NCBI GenBank assembly: GCA_030691295.1
Contig: JAUYEQ010000456.1
Location: 1 to 15,302 of the forward strand
Source: Bacteroidota bacterium
GTDB lineage: Bacteria; Bacteroidota; Bacteroidia; Bacteroidales; Prolixibacteraceae
Reading direction: 5' to 3'
Length of the DNA stretch: 15,302 nucleotides
The notes beneath the pieces are model-generated. The model was not told the DNA's origin. It was given only the letters and a program-made list of their open reading frames with translations, and did no database searches. The first letter of the stretch is position 1, and every line of letters starts with the position of its first letter. Positions 14,064 to 15,302 of this stretch are shown here, piece by piece. A program made the position numbers and the translations under genes.

Positions 14064-15302
14064 ATGAAATTAAATCGAATTGATCTATCCTTCTTTAAGG
14101 ATGGAAGTCTAAAAAAATGTTTACGAATTATGAAACTAACCTCATTTTTCATTCTGGTTTTAACCCTGCAAATGAGTGCGTCGGTTTACTCGCAAACCAC
14201 CACCATGAGTGTAAAGTTGAAAAATTCGACTTTGCAGGAGCTGTTTCTTCAAATCGAGAAAAGCAGCAATTACCGTTTCTTCTACAACAACGACGAAGTG
14301 GATGTAAACCAGCGTATTTCGGTCGATGCCGAAGAAAAAACAGTTGGAAAGATTCTGGAAGCTGCCTTCGAAGGCTTGCCGTATTCATTCAAAGAGTTGG
14401 AAAATAAACTCATCCTGATCGAACGGAACGGGGCTAAACCCAATCCAATCGGATCAACCATGCAACAGCAAAAATCTGTTTCCGGTAAAGTTACTGACTC
14501 TTCGGGTGCTTCGTTGCCAGGCGTTTCTATTGTCATTAAAGGCACCACCAACGGAACAATTTCTGATGGGAATGGAAATTTCTCGCTTTCCAATATTCCT
14601 GAAAATGCAACACTGCAATTTTCGTTCGTTGGCATGAAAGGACAGGAAATTATAGTAGGAAACCAGTCCGTTATTAATGTTACACTAGCTGAAGAAACCA
14701 TTGGAATTGAAGAAGTTGTGGCAATTGGTTATGGTTCTTCCAGAAAAAAAGATTTGGTTGGATCGGTTGTGTCTGTAGAAGCCAGCAAAATTAACAATCA
14801 AACAGTGCAAAACGTTACTCAGGCATTGCAGGGAAAAGTAGCAGGGCTTCAAATAACCAACAATGGAACTCCGGGCAGCAGTCCTCAGGTTCGGCTTAGA
14901 GGTTTGGGTACTGTTACAGATGGTTCAGGCCCCTTATATGTGGTAGATGAAGTAATTGTACCAAATATCTCTTTTTTGGCACCCGGCGATATAGAAAATG
15001 TGACAGTTTTGAAGGATGCATCCTCCGCTGCAATTTATGGTGTTCGCGCCGCTGGTGGCGTAATTTTAATTACAACTAAAAGAGGTACTGATTCCAAACC
15101 TACTATTTCATTTAATTCTTATGTCGGCATAAAAAAAGCCGCCAATATAGTTGACATAGCTAACGGGCCGGAATACATTCAATTGTATAATGAGGCGCTT
15201 CAGTACAGGGGACTTACCTCCGGTCAATTGGATCCCTCAAAGTATTCTTCCCATAATTACTATGATGACATTCTTAATAATAACATTGTGACCATTTCGC
15301 AG
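14064..15302 (+). CDS. SusC-family TonB-dependent outer-membrane transporter with STN signalling domain, 3' partial
   Basis: The frame is open from ATG 14064 to the right edge, 413 codons, about 40% of a typical SusC protein. It starts with a long N-region (MKLNRIDLSFFKDG) and signal peptide, cleaved near residue 43 (SVYS before QTTT). An STN domain follows (about 48-120: MSVKLKNSTLQELFLQIEKS, YRFFYNNDEV, LILIE), which couples substrate binding to FecR. Next is a carboxypeptidase-regulatory-like domain (138-210: VSGKVTDSSGASLPGVSIVI, GNFSLSNIP), a TonB-box-like EEVVAIGYG (216-224), and the plug with LQGKVAGLQI (256-265), QVRLRGLGT, PLYVVDEV and VLKDASSAAIYGVRAAGG (315-332). A second in-frame ATG (14130) would still leave a signal peptide, but the longer N-terminus is usual for STN-SusC. 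The substrate is unknown; a SusD-like gene is expected downstream. Confidence 0.95.
   Translation, partial: MKLNRIDLSFFKDGSLKKCLRIMKLTSFFILVLTLQMSASVYSQTTTMSVKLKNSTLQELFLQIEKSSNYRFFYNNDEVDVNQRISVDAEEKTVGKILEAAFEGLPYSFKELENKLILIERNGAKPNPIGSTMQQQKSVSGKVTDSSGASLPGVSIVIKGTTNGTISDGNGNFSLSNIPENATLQFSFVGMKGQEIIVGNQSVINVTLAEETIGIEEVVAIGYGSSRKKDLVGSVVSVEASKINNQTVQNVTQALQGKVAGLQITNNGTPGSSPQVRLRGLGTVTDGSGPLYVVDEVIVPNISFLAPGDIENVTVLKDASSAAIYGVRAAGGVILITTKRGTDSKPTISFNSYVGIKKAANIVDIANGPEYIQLYNEALQYRGLTSGQLDPSKYSSHNYYDDILNNNIVTISQ

Noticed and set aside
14117..14701. ORFs in other frames within the susC-like gene
   Set aside because: They lie within the open frame from 14064 that encodes signal peptide, STN, regulatory-like and plug domains in order.

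Overview
The window reads as chromosomal DNA of a Bacteroidota bacterium, probably order Bacteroidales/Marinilabiliales; the order-level guess is inference. The evidence is a FecR anti-sigma gene followed by a SusC-type TonB receptor with an STN domain, a Bacteroides-type hexokinase, a DUF3810 protein, several -7 boxes of the Bacteroidota form TAnnTTTG, and A-rich rather than Shine-Dalgarno-like sequence before the start codons. No rRNA, tRNA, CRISPR array, transposase or phage gene was seen.

Layout. (a) 2-2207: the 3' part of a GT-C membrane glycosyltransferase with C-terminal TPRs, a tiny acidic single-pass membrane protein, and a strong terminator. (b) 2239-3590: a monocistronic hexokinase. 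(c) 3718-4277: an unrecognised small protein with an internal duplication, overlapped by a 43-codon ORF and closed by a long hairpin. (d) 4541-4987: a META/HslJ-like lipoprotein. (e) 5170-5835 (minus): a VapC-type PIN toxin gene broken by one in-frame stop, with an apparently intact antitoxin gene. (f) 5891-6718 (minus): a metallo-beta-lactamase-fold hydrolase. (g) 6803-8239: three 33-bp-spaced direct repeats abutting the start of an AAA/DUF4143 ATPase. (h) 8289-9377 (minus): a DUF3810 membrane protein with a zincin motif, divergent from a small predicted outer-membrane barrel gene (9476-9994). (i) 10053-10153: a palindromic intergenic repeat, followed by mpl, a peptidoglycan-recycling ligase. 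(j) 11672-15302: two ECF sigma factors in tandem, a FecR anti-sigma and the first 413 codons of an STN-SusC transporter that runs off the window.

How the genes work together. The clearest unit is the right end. The STN domain of the SusC-like receptor would sense substrate at the outer membrane and signal through the periplasmic part of FecR to release an ECF sigma factor. Having two adjacent sigma genes for one visible FecR is the unusual point. Most of the rest is ordinary housekeeping and accessory content: sugar phosphorylation, muropeptide recycling, envelope proteins and a decaying toxin-antitoxin pair. I see no complete, convincingly new multi-gene system. The best leads are the 33-bp repeat array at the AAA gene, the duplicated-domain gene with its overlapping ORF, and the tandem sigma pair.
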